From Nigrospora sphaerica (lineage: Eukaryota > Ascomycota > Sordariomycetes > Amphisphaeriales > Apiosporaceae), in the NCBI GenBank assembly GCA_018287875.1, contig JAGVVL010000009.1, positions 496,001-560,000 on the forward strand: 64,000 nt of DNA. The letters run 5' to 3'. Below, piece by piece: positions 31,577 through 41,609 of the stretch. A program made the translations under genes and the position numbers. How positions within the stretch are numbered: the first letter of the stretch is position 1; every line of letters starts with the position of its first letter. The notes beneath the pieces are model-generated. The model was given only the letters and a program-made list of their open reading frames with translations, did not search any database and was not told the origin of the DNA.

Positions 31577-34174
31577 TACACCGAAACGTTAACTAAGGAG
31601 CTAAGTCGGATAGCCGACCTAGTTGCCCCCCTCCGCTACTCTAAGGGGAGAGGTAAGGTATGGTGGAACCATGAAACAAAAGAAGCTATAGAGGAGGAGA
31701 GACGAACCCAGCGAACATGGCTATCCGATAGGACAGACGCAGCCTGGCGAGCTTTTCGGCAAGCATCCCTTGCGAAAAAGAAAACAATCCGCACCGCAAA
31801 GACAGCGACCTGGAGAAACATGCTTCACGAGGCCTCTAGCCAGCCAGCTGGCGTCTGGAACATCGCGAGATGGGCTAGAACCGAAGGAGCTGTACCGCCG
31901 CTACCTCCAGCCGTCCCCACACTTCACACACCTCGAGGCGAAGCAATGACCCATAAGGAGAAAACGGAGGCCTTCCGAGAGAGGTTTTACCCTCTCCCTA
32001 AGGCCATGCATACCGGCTTCCGTATAACAAACCGGCTCGCAGCGCCTCTCGACATCGACGGCGAGGTGACAGCGGAGCAGGTCCAAGACGTCTTAAGCAA
32101 GGCAGGCCAGTGGAAAGCACCTGGACCAGACCAGCTTCCGAACGGATTCCTTAAGCGCTTAGGAAAGCCCCTCTTCCAGGCCTTAGCCTCCCTAGCGGAA
32201 GCATGCTGGCGTATAGGATACTATCCAACAGCGTTCCGCAAAGCAGTGACCGTTATCCTCCGGAAGCCAGGAAAGCAGCCAAACGAGTACCACCAAGCCG
32301 GCGGATGGAGACCTATCGCGCTACTTAACACCATGGGGAAGGTGATCGAGAGCCTGCTGGCGCAACGGCTAGCCAGCTTTGCGGAAGAAAACGGGCTGCT
32401 CCCGGACGAACAGATGGGGAACCGAAAGGGCCGCTCCACGGAAACGGCCTTGCGGCTGCTAACGGACCTGGTCCGTACAGCCTGGAAGTATGGAGGCGTA
32501 GCAACCCTTCTATCGCTGGATATCTCAGGCGCTTTCGACTCCGTCGACCATGGAAGGCTCCTTGCCAACCTGCGTGCGCTGAGGGTCCCTACATGGACTA
32601 TCAGCTGGATCCGAAGCTTCCTATCTAACCGGTCCACCACGCTATTCTTCGACGGCCAGGAATCGGACGAGATCCCAGTCCCGGCAGGCGTCCCACAGGG
32701 CTCACCCCTATCGCCTATCCTCTTCTGCCTCTATACAGCCGGTCTCTATAAGGCTCTCCGCGCCGTACCAGGGATAGCTACTATAGCCTTCGTAGACGAC
32801 ACGAACCTCGTGGGCTTCGGCTTAAACCCCGAGCAGACCTGCGAGCGGCTGGAGGCCGCTCACAGGATCTGCAAAGAATGGGCAGTCAGCCACGGCATGA
32901 CCTTCGCAGTCCAGAAATATCACCTAGTCCACTTCTCTCGAAGACGGAAAGGTCCGGACACGAAGATAGCCTTAGAAGGGCACGAAATCGAACCAGAAGA
33001 CTCCTGCCGCGTCCTTGGCATCCAGGTGGATAGACGTCTCCGCTGGGACGTACATATCCAGTCAATATCGAAGAAGATGGCGACGCAAGTCTATGCCTTA
33101 GACCGGATAGCCGGCTCGACATGGGGCGCGTCTCTCCAGCGAGCCCGCCAAGTATATACAGCGGTCGTACGGTCTGCGATAGGTTATGGAGCTTCAGAGT
33201 GGCACCGCCAGATCTCGAAAAACAGAGCCAAGGCACTTAACGACGTCCAGACAGAGTGCCTCCGAAAGGTCACAGGAGCTTTCAAAGCCACGGCTGCCGC
33301 AGTGCTAGAAACGGAAGCCTACGTGTCCCCCTTAGACACGTGGCTCAACAGAAGGGTGGCGGCATCGGAAGAGAGGCTCCAACAGCCGCGTATCGCATCA
33401 CTCATCCAAGCGAGATGTGATAGCGCAGCTAGATGGATCCTAACAAGACCGACTCGCCGGCGTAGACCGAAAGGCCCCGACGCTCCCGATCGTAAGAGGT
33501 GGCTAAACGAATGGCTAGCTGGAGACTCAACACATAAGGCTGAGGAGAGAGACTGGCTTCAAAGATGGCAACAAGCGCAGCAAAATCGAACAGCACGAAC
33601 CCTAGCAGCAACTAAGATGCCGCCAGACAAGCACGTCCTCAAGCTCCATAAGGGACTCCATAAGGCCGAGAGCTCCATCCTCGTCCAAGCGAGGACTGGC
33701 AAGATTGGGCTGCGAGACTTCCTTTTTAAGCGTAGGGTCCCAGGCTTCGACAGCCCCTGGTGCGTCTGCGGTCAGGGCAGGGAGACCGTCCGGCATATCC
33801 TCGTTTTCTGCCCACGCGAAAGAGAAAGACGAGAGCATCTCGTCCAAGCTCTAGGAGGACCGATAGACACGGACAGGATGCTCGACACCCCAGGAAAAGC
33901 AGGAATTATCGCAAGATGGCTACTCCGCTCCGGAAGGCTGGACATGTTCCAGCTAGCGAATCAACTTATCAGCTAGGAAGCGGGCGCGCTGAGCCCGATC
34001 TCGGTATGGCAGGCCAAAGAGTAGATAGAAGCGGTACGACGCAGCGGAACCTAGGTTTTTCACCCGGCCGGACGTTAGCCCGGAACGGTTTTCCTAGGCT
34101 AAGATGCGCAGGGGGTCCTCATGGCCTAAATAGGTCGCTAGGTGTAAGAATAATAATAATAATAATAATAATAA

Positions 34175-34219
34175 TATCCCCTTGTTGTGCACATAGGAGT
34201 CCAATTTCTACACTATCAA
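34175..34219. mobile_element. MITE family C, copy A, right terminus (beyond LINE-B)
   Basis: After the LINE-B target duplication the sequence continues tgcacataggagtccaattt. This matches the right ends of copy B (tgtatataggagtccgatca) and copy C (cgtacataggggtccgtttt). The outer end is approximate. Confidence 0.6.
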
Positions 34220-34224
34220 TCTCA

Positions 34225-34484
34225 TTCCCGCAGGGGACCAACTGCTATGCAGTAAAACTATAGCTCGATCCCATGATCCGGCTCGGTGGCCCGATTCATC
34301 GATCCGCTTGGATCATACAATCTTGGTCATGATCCAATCACGTGACCTGATCCCTCGTTGTGGTGTTCCTCGTGGCGGTGCGCGAGACACTTGAGGTCTT
34401 TGTCTTTCTGGCTGGCTTCCTGCTTGGTTGCATGTACGCTGGGTCCCATCCATACCGCTTGGCTGGCGGGGGGTTCATAAAAAA
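34225..34484 (-). mobile_element. Inverted fragment of the solo-LTR family
   Basis: The rc of about 34480-34340 (gaaccccccgccagccaagc..., aagcaggaagccagcc, ggtcacgtgattggatca) aligns with the first 130 bases of the LTR at 34686 (gaacctccacccagccaagc..., caagcaggaaaccagcc, ggtcacgtgatggatca). It is truncated and lacks a target duplication. GATCC occurs repeatedly in both copies. Confidence 0.5.
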
Positions 34485-34685
34485 ACAGTGCACATCAAAA
34501 AACTGTCTAATAGCAATAGTCTCTATAGCATATCGGCAAGTGGTATTGGAATGATAAGATATTGATTTTGGGTGCAAGAATCTGCTTCATTATGCAATAG
34601 AATGATCTCATCTATTTCCAAAATATCTAAATATACAGGTATGTCTTTAATAGAACCTGTGAAAAAAGAACAGTTTCAAAGCAGG

Positions 34686-35258
34686 TGTTACGAACCTCCA
34701 CCCAGCCAAGCATCTTGTGGAAAAGGGACAAGCGCCCTGCAGCCAAGGACCAGCCAACTAAGCAGACAAGCAGGAAACCAGCCCCAGGCACAAGCCACGC
34801 CAAGACTAGGTCACGTGATGGATCACTAGCCTTGGCACTGATCCAACTGCATGGATCAGTGGGACAACTACTGAGCCCTCACCAAAGGATCAGTAAGAGA
34901 GAAAGTGAGCCAACACCAAAGGATCACTTGGATCAGGATGATCCAAGGTGATCCAGAGAATCAGTGAGGGAATGACTTGGTATATAAGTCAAAAGGATTT
35001 CCTATGTAGTCAGACAGTCATTACCTCAGTGATCAATCTAAGCATCTATCTACCCATAGGTGGGAGTAACCTCCTAACGACTCTATTGTGAATCAGTTCC
35101 CCAGCATCGCATCCCAGTTACTCAGTCAAGTTACCTTCAGCCAACCATCGGAAACCTAGTGTTCAAGTTGGGCAAGTCTCGGACTTACCACAGACGCTTT
35201 CTATCCCTGAAAGTACAAACCCTACGTACCGCAGTACACAGGTATAGCGTTCTTTACA
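34686..35258 (+). mobile_element. Solo LTR, 573 bp
   Basis: It starts tgttacgaac and ends tctttaca. The 5-bp target duplication gcagg is perfect (34681-34685 and 35259-35263). A TATA-like motif is at about 34980 (ggtatataagtc). It is the same family as 20081-20602. The stretch 34800-34980 has many GATCA/GATCC motifs. Confidence 0.85.
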
Positions 35259-35395
35259 GCAGGTTACGGTGTTACAAGTAGCCACGTAGATAGAGGGAAT
35301 CCATGAGAGCCGTTTACTTCCAATAGCGCTATATTCTTTCTTAGCAAAACTGGTCCACGGATTCCGCTAGAGTCAAGCGACCGCACACTGGAATC

Positions 35396-36031
35396 TCAAT
35401 TGTCGTAGTCATCTCGTGCCTTTTGGAGAAGCAAAAAGTCGTACACTAAGTACGCAGCAGCAGAGAATAAGAGGCAAAAGCAAATCACTGTTAAAGAAAG
35501 CACAGCCATGATTGACCATTGCCCGCTTTGTACCGTATAAATGTTGATCAATGATGTGATGAGGCCCAAGAATGAGTTGCTGGCTAGAGGTCTGCTCCGG
35601 CATCATTAGCTCGTTCACATACACACTTCCATGGCGGATACCTACATGATGAGCCGTCGAAGAATCCAAACATAATTCTTTCTGCATTGCCACCAGAGAT
35701 AGGATAACGCAATAGCGGAAACTATACACAGGACTGAAGCAATAGATAGGAGCGGCGGATTTTCTACAACCCGGATTACCGAGTAGCCGAAGTTGCCAGC
35801 TCCTTCTACTAGTCCAGAACGAGCCAGCGATGTGAAGCTCGAAGGCAAGACAAGATAGCCCGCCAAAAGAAGCCAACTAAAAATGCTTGCCATCAGAGTA
35901 AATTTTAATGGGATTCTCTGGTCACAGTCAATCAACATCCTTTCATAGCGAGAAAGATTGTGGTGTTGAGCGTGATCAGCCTCGAATGCATCACAGTGTA
36001 AATTTCCCATGGTTGTATTGCTAGAAGTCAT
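35396..36031 (-). CDS. Four-helix membrane protein, 193 aa, one intron
   Basis: The start is ATG 36031 (MTSSNTTMGNL). Exon 1 is 36031-35646 and exon 2 is 35591-35396. A 54-nt intron (35645-35592) has donor GTAGGT, branch CTAATG and acceptor GCAG. Splicing gives 582 nt in frame, ending in TGA. The predicted protein has four hydrophobic segments: LKFTLMASIFSWLLLAGYLV (about 43-65), LSIASVLCIVSAIALSYLWW (about 94-115), GLITSLINIYTV, and MAVLSLTVICFCLLFSAAAY. A short polar C-terminus (QKARDDYDN) follows. The pattern is that of a conserved fungal integral membrane protein of unknown function, and I do not recognise a named family. Without the intron, exon 1 stops within a few codons and the second pair of helices is lost, which supports the model. 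Confidence 0.7.
35592..35645 (-). other. Intron of the membrane protein gene, 54 nt
   Basis: Donor GTAGGT, branch-like GCTAATG, acceptor GGAGCAG. Both flanking exons are in frame for transmembrane helices. Confidence 0.65.
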
Positions 36032-36168
36032 AGCGGGTATACTCTCACCGTATGGGATGAGTTGGAGCGTTCGATCTTTTAAATCTTGCGTGGAAATATC
36101 GTTTACGGTGTGAAGTCCAATTCAGCAACTTTAAAGCTTCTTGCGTAGAATTTCAGAAGGTGCATATA

Positions 36169-36719
36169 AAGTAGGTATGTGACGAAATCGGACTCCTATG
36201 TACACAACAAGGGGATAAACTCGCCGCTCGGTCCATGTCTATTTTTGAATCGTATACTGAGCTCCTTGAACCTTGACCAACTGTGTCAACATGTCCCCTG
36301 TCTGGTTTGCTAGGTGCGTGTCATCCTCATTTGTGTATTCGGGGTTGGCCGCCTTCGTCAGCGAAGTATACTTCATTTTTGGCCTCTGTTCATTTTCGGA
36401 CCATGTCGTTACTGTATGGGTCTTGATTGACTTTTTACAGTTTTCCACATTTCAGTGAGAATTCCACATTCCGGCCATAGTTCTACATTCCAATAAAAAT
36501 GACTCACACGCAGGGTCCTTTCTGTACTTCCGCTCTGCCTGTCGCCAGGGGCCTGTCGGGTTGCGGATGACAGATGCTTGCCAAGACTTCTAGGGTGACT
36601 TGATGACACCGTTGACCATTGTTGGAGGAACACAGTACACGATCCCAAAAGATGTATGGGCCGAGCGAAGAGTTGGCCCCCTCGATGTGTATATAGGAGT
36701 CCGATCACGGTACCGACTG
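36169..36719. mobile_element. MITE family C, copy B, 551 bp
   Basis: Inverted termini: left cggactcctatgtacacaac, right (rc) cggactcctatatacacatc. TA is on each side (36167-36168 and 36720-36721). It is homologous along its length to copies A and C. No coding capacity. Confidence 0.75.
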
Positions 36720-36721
36720 TA

Positions 36722-37391
36722 TACCATCTCCCCGCGAACGCGGCGTTTATATTGATGTTATATTGACGACCTGCACTAACTAGGGCCGCTACGGCCGGTA
36801 CCGAAACGTGTCTGAGTAGATGGAATTCAAGCGACCAAAAGTAAAGAATATCTTGAAGGGAAGAATATGAAGCCGCGGTAGTATTCGTCATAGAATGATT
36901 GTACCCCTGCAACCCATAGGATGATGGGGCCTACTTTCAGTCGCTACCTGGCTGCTTACAACACTACATATCTAGCCTGTTACCATTATGAATGATGCTG
37001 ACAGTTGCGCCAGGAGTGACTTAGTCATACAAGTTGTAAGCATACCCGGGGACAACATTATACGAGCAAAAAGAGGGAATTTCTCGAGCGGAGAATCTGT
37101 GCACACGTCACGCACATAGCAATGCGCTTTCATCATCCACCGTGCGAGGTCGGGCTGAAGAGTTATGCTTCGTCGAGGAATTCTTAGAACCCATGACGAA
37201 TTGTATCTGACTCTCGCTTCCCATCCTCATTCAGAGTTGATGGATGGTCGGCAAGGTGGCTAGAAAGTAGAGTTGAATGGTATCTCTGTTATGAGTATAT
37301 TTAACTAGTCCACAGTTGCCTGTGTTTATCCGCCACGGGAATAAAATGATAATCGCCAAGATAGTGCAATAGAAGGTCGAAATGGTCGTCG
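36722..37391. other. Intergenic DNA, no gene recognised
   Basis: Short frames only. A block at 37080-37100 (ctcgagcggagaatctgtgc) resembles the inner right terminus of MITE family C and may be a remnant. Confidence 0.35.
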
Positions 37392-37730
37392 CTATGACTG
37401 CCGGTCACCGCCAACCGCTTTCTCAGCCACTGCCTCGTCTTTGATGCCTTTATCAGATATTCTCATGTTCCTGTGGTGCGTATAGTCTTCCGGTGTTCTT
37501 GTAGTAGGTAGTGGATATGACCTTGATACTTCATCTCGGGTTGGGGGCCACGACGTCTGGTGATTTGAAGTATACTCCAGGAATTTGCCAGAGCGCCGGA
37601 TCAAAACATAAACGTCAGCACCGTATGTGCCTCGGATTTTGTCGCAGCGACCCATAACGTTGGTGCATGTTTTCTTGAAGTTTTCGTTGCTCCGATCACG
37701 TTTCTTAGAAGTCTTCCTGATGCCGTTCAT
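37392..37730 (-). CDS. Small MADS-box-like protein, 112 aa
   Basis: The start is ATG 37730 (MNGIRKTSKKRDRSNENFKK). Residues 7-60 look like a MADS/SRF-type DNA-binding domain: basic start KKRDRSNENFKKTCTNVMGRCDKI, then the sheet-like ADVYVLIRRSGKFLEYTS. The following SWPPTRDEVSRSYPLPTTRTPEDY resembles the extension seen in many short fungal proteins of this type. MADS domains dimerise and bind CArG-like DNA. These short fungal versions have no assigned function. The protein has no K-box or activation region. The gene lies between two MITEs. The family call rests on pattern only. Confidence 0.45.
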   Translation of the reverse strand: MNGIRKTSKKRDRSNENFKKTCTNVMGRCDKIRGTYGADVYVLIRRSGKFLEYTSNHQTSWPPTRDEVSRSYPLPTTRTPEDYTHHRNMRISDKGIKDEAVAEKAVGGDRQS

Positions 37731-38076
37731 GTTTCGTAAAATGGGAAACTCAATGTGTCATAGTGACACGATATTGATGTAGATTGAGACAGTGAAGCCC
37801 CAGGCCCACAGAGAGAATTCCCAGGTGACTCTTTGTAAGTATATTTGAACGTAGGCAGGCTCGCAAAGTGCGGCAATATATAACCAATCTTTGGACTTTC
37901 TGATGCCGTCCGCGCCACCCCACAGTCATCATGCTTTGTGTTGCTGTATGGATGTTCAGCTTTCATGGCTACGTGGTTTCTAGACCCGTATAGTTGCAAG
38001 GGAGATGGATGTGGACTCTAGGGGTGGATGGCAAATTGATGCATCAAAATCCATCCTGCTAATGCACTGAAACCTA
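37731..38076. other. Intergenic DNA upstream of the MADS-like gene
   Basis: A minus-strand frame (37727-37999) overlaps the start of the MADS-like gene but has no protein-like features. It probably covers promoter sequence. Confidence 0.35.
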
Positions 38077-38942
38077 CGGTGAAGCTCAAGTTCAGCGTCC
38101 GGCTTCTAGTACCAAAGTTTCTGGAGCTGAGGGTAAAAGTGTACAGTAGGTAACGAAATCAGACTCCTATGTACGCAGGAAAAGGACAAACTCTCCGCTC
38201 GAGCCATGCCTATTTTTGGATCGTATACTGTGTTTCTTGAGCCTTGGCCGACTGTGCCATCAAGTTCCCTGTCAGGCTTGGGAGGTACTTATCATCATCA
38301 TTTGTGGATTCGTGGTTGGCCTCCTTCGGCAGTCGACACCCTCCTGGAAAGTTACAATCCATTTTTGGGCTTTGTCCGAAAACGGACTATCTCCATTATG
38401 GATCCTGATTGGCTTTCCAGAGTCTTCCACATTCCAGTGATAGTTTTACATTCCAGTGCTTGGTTCACATTCCAATGAAGATGACTCACACGTAGGATCA
38501 TCTTGTGCCAAACCTTTCAGGGGCACTTGATGACACAGTCGGCCAGTGTCCAGAGAATACAGTATACGATCCAAAAATAGGTATGGCCCGAGCGGAGACT
38601 CTGTTTTCTTCCTACGTACATAGGGGTCCGTTTTTGTTATCTACTGTAGTACCTGCATAATAAGAGCTGGGGCATTGGAAGTACCTTTCATTAGCCTTAG
38701 CAGCATTTGGATGAAGCACCGCCATAATATGCCGCTAACATTCTGGAAAAGATGTGTAGATGCGGATTCCCTTTAGCTCCAAACTGGATGCTTCTATTTC
38801 GTTTGAATAGAGTCAAATACCTTTCTCGTTGACTGAAAGTACCTCATTGGCTCTACTTCCCACTGTAGGGCTATTACCCCACTCTACCATCAGCTCCAAA
38901 ATGCTGATGATAGAAAGCGGACGATGAACCTGAACTTCACTA
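38077..38942. mobile_element. MITE family D, copy 1, containing MITE C copy C
   Basis: Left end cggtgaagctcaagttcagc, right end rc tagtgaagttcaggttcatc. TA is at 38075-38076 and 38943-38944. Without the nested element it is about 361 bp and aligns, in inverted orientation, with copy 2 at 41610-41975. Confidence 0.8.
38144..38646. mobile_element. MITE family C, copy C, 503 bp (Tc1/mariner-like)
   Basis: Terminal inverted repeats: left cagtaggtaacgaaatcaga, right rc cagtagataacaaaaacgga. TA is at 38142-38143 and 38647-38648. The uninterrupted site can be read in family D copy 2 (rc aaaagtgcagtacctgca), where this copy has aaaagtg-TA-element-TA-gtacctgca. The CAGT start and TA target fit Tc1/mariner. 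Confidence 0.9.
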
Positions 38943-38944
38943 TA

Positions 38945-39337
38945 ATAAGCGCTACACTCCATCCCAATGCTCTTTAGAAGTCAGATGCGTAACCGCTTTG
39001 TGGTAAGGGTCAAATATGAATTATTTCTTTAAAAGCACTGCATTGCAGCGGTACGTACTTTACCTACGCGGTACTTTACCGATGCCAAGGAACGCTAAAA
39101 TACCCCGTGCATATTATTATTATTGTTCTTACACCTAGCGACCTATTTAGGCCATGAGGACCCCCTGCGCATCTTAGCCTAGGAAAACCGTTCCGGGCTG
39201 ACGTCCGGCCGGGTGAAAAACCTAGGTTCCGCTGCGTCGCACCGCTTCTATCTGCTCTTTGACCTGCCATACCGAGATTACCCCGTGCATAGGATATGAA
39301 AGAGTAAATCAGAGTACACTGATTTCGCGGAAGGCGG
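38945..39337. mobile_element. MITE family E, copy 2 (partial), with LINE-B fragment inside
   Basis: It aligns with 20905-21125: ccatccc..tgc..ctttagaagtc, gtacgtacttt, gtactttaccgatgccaagg.acgctaaaa and actgatttcgcgga. TA follows the right end at 39338-39339. The left part is missing or replaced. Family D copy 1 lies directly at its left edge. Confidence 0.6.
39114..39278 (-). mobile_element. Short 5'-truncated LINE-B insertion, 165 bp
   Basis: It contains only the last part of the LINE-B 3' UTR and a short ATT tail. A perfect 13-bp target duplication, taccccgtgcata, is at 39101-39113 and 39279-39291. Confidence 0.95.
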
Positions 39338-39603
39338 TACGAATGAATCCGCCATCTTCGACTAAGCTCAACAGTAGTTACGTAGCTATCAGCCTCAATC
39401 CCACAAGATTCCAGGCAATTTTATAGGGTCGGGACCCGGGTAAAATCCCCCCCGAGGCAACTTCCCGGTCGCCCGTGGTTTAAATACAGACAAGAGAGTC
39501 GTGTCCGGCTAGTTTCTGTCCTGTAGGTACATTTTCCAATCTCGGCTGAACAATAGGCTTCCAACCCAGTCATTGTCTTGCCTTCAGGGCGCGCTCCTAC
39601 TTC

Positions 39604-40191
39604 ATGATCCCGATCTTGCCCAAAGGAATGCAACCAAGGACAAGCCAAGACCTACATCAGTCAGTCACGATGCCTTCAGCCAACAGAAGCGAGGCAGCCG
39701 CCAGATGCCGTGCAAGCCCCGAGCGTTCCACTGAAGTCGCCGCCGTTATGACCTGGATGAGGAACATAGGTTTATCTCGGCTTACATGGAGAAAACCCCT
39801 TGAGGAATCTTTTGAGCCAGACAGCATCGATATGACCGAAGAGCAAGCAGCTAGAATGCTGTTGAAACTCAGTGCTCCCGATTCGGACTGCGCTACAGAG
39901 GGCACCTATACATCTCAACCGACGGGATCCACGACCCGGAGTCTACCCTTCCCAAAGTCTACACCAGACCATGGAAGCCATACCTCTCCAGTCTCTGGAC
40001 TTCATGACGGCCTAGCAAACACGGAGGCCCTCGGCTCGCCTATACATTTCGAAAGATTTCCCAAGAGGCAAATCCATCGCCAAGGTGCGGCAGCCAATTC
40101 ATCCCGTTCCGACCGAAACATCGACTACCGTCACTGCCAGATTATGTCGTTAGTAATGAGAGATTCTATGCAGCTGGGCAGGAAAAGTTAG
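39604..40191 (+). CDS. Hypothetical protein, 195 aa
   Basis: The frame is open from ATG 39604 to TAG at 40189-40191. The protein is Ser/Thr/Arg-rich. It has one helical acidic motif, DSIDMTEEQAARMLLKLSAPDS (about 77-98), of a kind found in fungal nuclear proteins, and no recognised domain. Length and composition suggest a real or recently real gene, but splicing cannot be excluded. There is no TATA box or other support. Confidence 0.35.
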   Translation: MIPILPKGMQPRTSQDLHQSVTMPSANRSEAAARCRASPERSTEVAAVMTWMRNIGLSRLTWRKPLEESFEPDSIDMTEEQAARMLLKLSAPDSDCATEGTYTSQPTGSTTRSLPFPKSTPDHGSHTSPVSGLHDGLANTEALGSPIHFERFPKRQIHRQGAAANSSRSDRNIDYRHCQIMSLVMRDSMQLGRKS

Positions 40192-40199
40192 TTGGGGTC

Positions 40200-40523
40200 A
40201 GGTTGAGAAATATACTGGCGACATCAAAGATTCATAATAGTAAAAGAACGTAGTCTTCATCGGGGTACATAGCTTCGGAGCAGGATAATAAAGAATTAAA
40301 CGTATGATACATATGTCCTAAGGTGATGGACACTAAAGCCATGAGGTCCAAAGTATATCATTCTATCCACCCCTTTCTGGCCGATGCAAGAAACAAGTGC
40401 TAATCAAAACTAATAGCTAGAAGTGAGGTAGTTTCGCTTTTGACAACTTCATTCCCTATTGCTACCCTGATATGGCAAGGGCCGGCTATTTCACTAAAGA
40501 AACCGCCCTATTTTCCCCTTTAT
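40200..40523. other. Intergenic stretch
   Basis: AT-rich and stop-dense. Probably shared 3' flank of the two converging hypothetical genes. Confidence 0.35.
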
Positions 40524-41104
40524 TCAAGATTTCTTGCCCTTCCCTTGTTGAGAAAGGATGCGCTGGGAGCGTCTGCTGCCCTTTCGTAATAGCTCCGGGT
40601 TCTTGCGTGCTAATTGTCGTAGCCGTTGTGATCCCCGCAACCTCTTCGAGAGTTTGTGCGGATAGTTAATCCTTTTGCTCAGCTTAGGAGCCTCCAGAGT
40701 TGTGAGTGAAGATTGTAGTCGTGATCTAGGAGAATCTTCCCTTCCAAAAGTACTATTGTCAAAGAAGTAATCTCGGTATCGGGTGGAGCTGGCGACGGAA
40801 GTTGGTGTGCCTGGGTCCTCGAGGCTTTGGAACACCTTGCAACCATCATAGTAGGTGAGAAACAGCCCCCGATAGATAGCATAGCGTTCTGGATATGGGC
40901 ACTGACCTCTCCCAGAACAGAAAACGTACTACCTCTCTCATCCTCCCCGACTCTGTACATGGCACTGGAGAGGCGGATAGCAGTTGGCGGTGTTTGACTC
41001 ATGCCAGGCGGCACAGTTCCAACCGGTGCCTCGGGTGAGCCGTGCCGTTGACACATTGACTGACCAGGAAGCGATTTATTAGCAGTGCATGAGCTGAAGC
41101 ACAT
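40524..41104 (-). CDS. Hypothetical basic protein, about 169 aa, one probable intron
   Basis: Exon 1 is 41104-40907 (ATG 41104, MCFSSCTANKS) and exon 2 is 40835-40524. A 71-nt intron (40906-40836) with donor GTCAGT and acceptor TTGCAAG joins the two frames without a stop. The AAG acceptor is weaker than the usual YAG, so the model is tentative. The C-terminal 60 residues are strongly basic (KLSKRINYPHKLSKRLRG, RKGSRRSQRILSQQGKGKK), as in nucleic-acid-binding or nuclear proteins. No family is recognised. Confidence 0.4.
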
Positions 41105-41109
41105 CGGAT

Positions 41110-41490
41110 GACTTTCGAAATGGCTGAACGGTATAATTAAGCCTGATATTTATCCACAGTAACCGGTAGCATGTTTTATTTATGGGCGCTACCCTTGAGG
41201 GCAGCATATGTACGCCAAGTCGGGCATTTATTGCGCCGGGTAGCCGTTTTCAGGCGCGCGGGTGAATTGGTGGCGACGGTTATCTCACAGACACGGTAGC
41301 CTATTAGTCAGGTTTATAAAGGACCCTGCTAAGGATGAGCAGTAGATTAAAGCATACGATGCATATGTACTATGCTGATTAGGGCGTGATAAAGCAGTGT
41401 ATGTTGTTGTCCCCGATTTCCCGAGGCCCAGGAACGGACAAGGTCCTACATCGGCCTATTTTGAGAGAATCACTAGAAACTCTAGATACA
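41110..41490. other. Intergenic stretch, nothing recognised
   Basis: No coding-like frame or repeat identified. Confidence 0.35.
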
Positions 41491-41609
41491 TAAGTTGGAC
41501 CACCACGACTCGGGCCAGCCCATTAATGGGCTACATGTGAACTATCACCAACTTCAATATTGCCAGGCATAGTCACTTATAATAAAACAACAACCACCCC
41601 TTTGAGATA

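Larger units (their letters stand above)
28859..33976 (+). pseudogene. LINE-B ORF2 (endonuclease and reverse transcriptase) split by pogo-2
   Basis: The endonuclease (28859-29530) has WNTQKSK, QEPW, GDFNVHHPVWGG, STIDLAW and GSDHLPQ. The frame stops at 29650 only because of the inserted DNA transposon at 29650-31576. It resumes at 31579 and runs to TAG at 33974-33976. The RT has [51 protein letters not shown] and catalytic FVDD. There is no RNase H domain. The C-terminal finger is CVCGQGRETVRHILVFC. Excluding 1929 bases (transposon plus one TA), the remaining 3189 bases form exactly 1063 codons without a stop. The gene was therefore intact when pogo-2 entered. Confidence 0.9.
27383..34174 (+). 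mobile_element. Full-length LINE family B with nested pogo-2
   Basis: A perfect 13-bp target duplication, tatccccttgttg, lies at 27370-27382 and 34175-34187. The element has ORF1, ORF2, a 3' UTR and a (TAA)n tail at 34148-34174. It is full length at its 5' end. Removing the pogo insertion (29650-31578 including one TA) leaves an element of about 4.86 kb. Truncated copies are at 10868-11627 and 39114-39278. Confidence 0.95.

Noticed and set aside
20081..35258. A 15-kb provirus bounded by the two related LTRs in the same orientation
   Set aside because: Each LTR has its own flanking 5-mers (cagag/cagac and gcagg/gcagg), and the DNA between them holds LINEs and MITEs, not an LTR-retrotransposon interior. 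They are separate solo LTRs.
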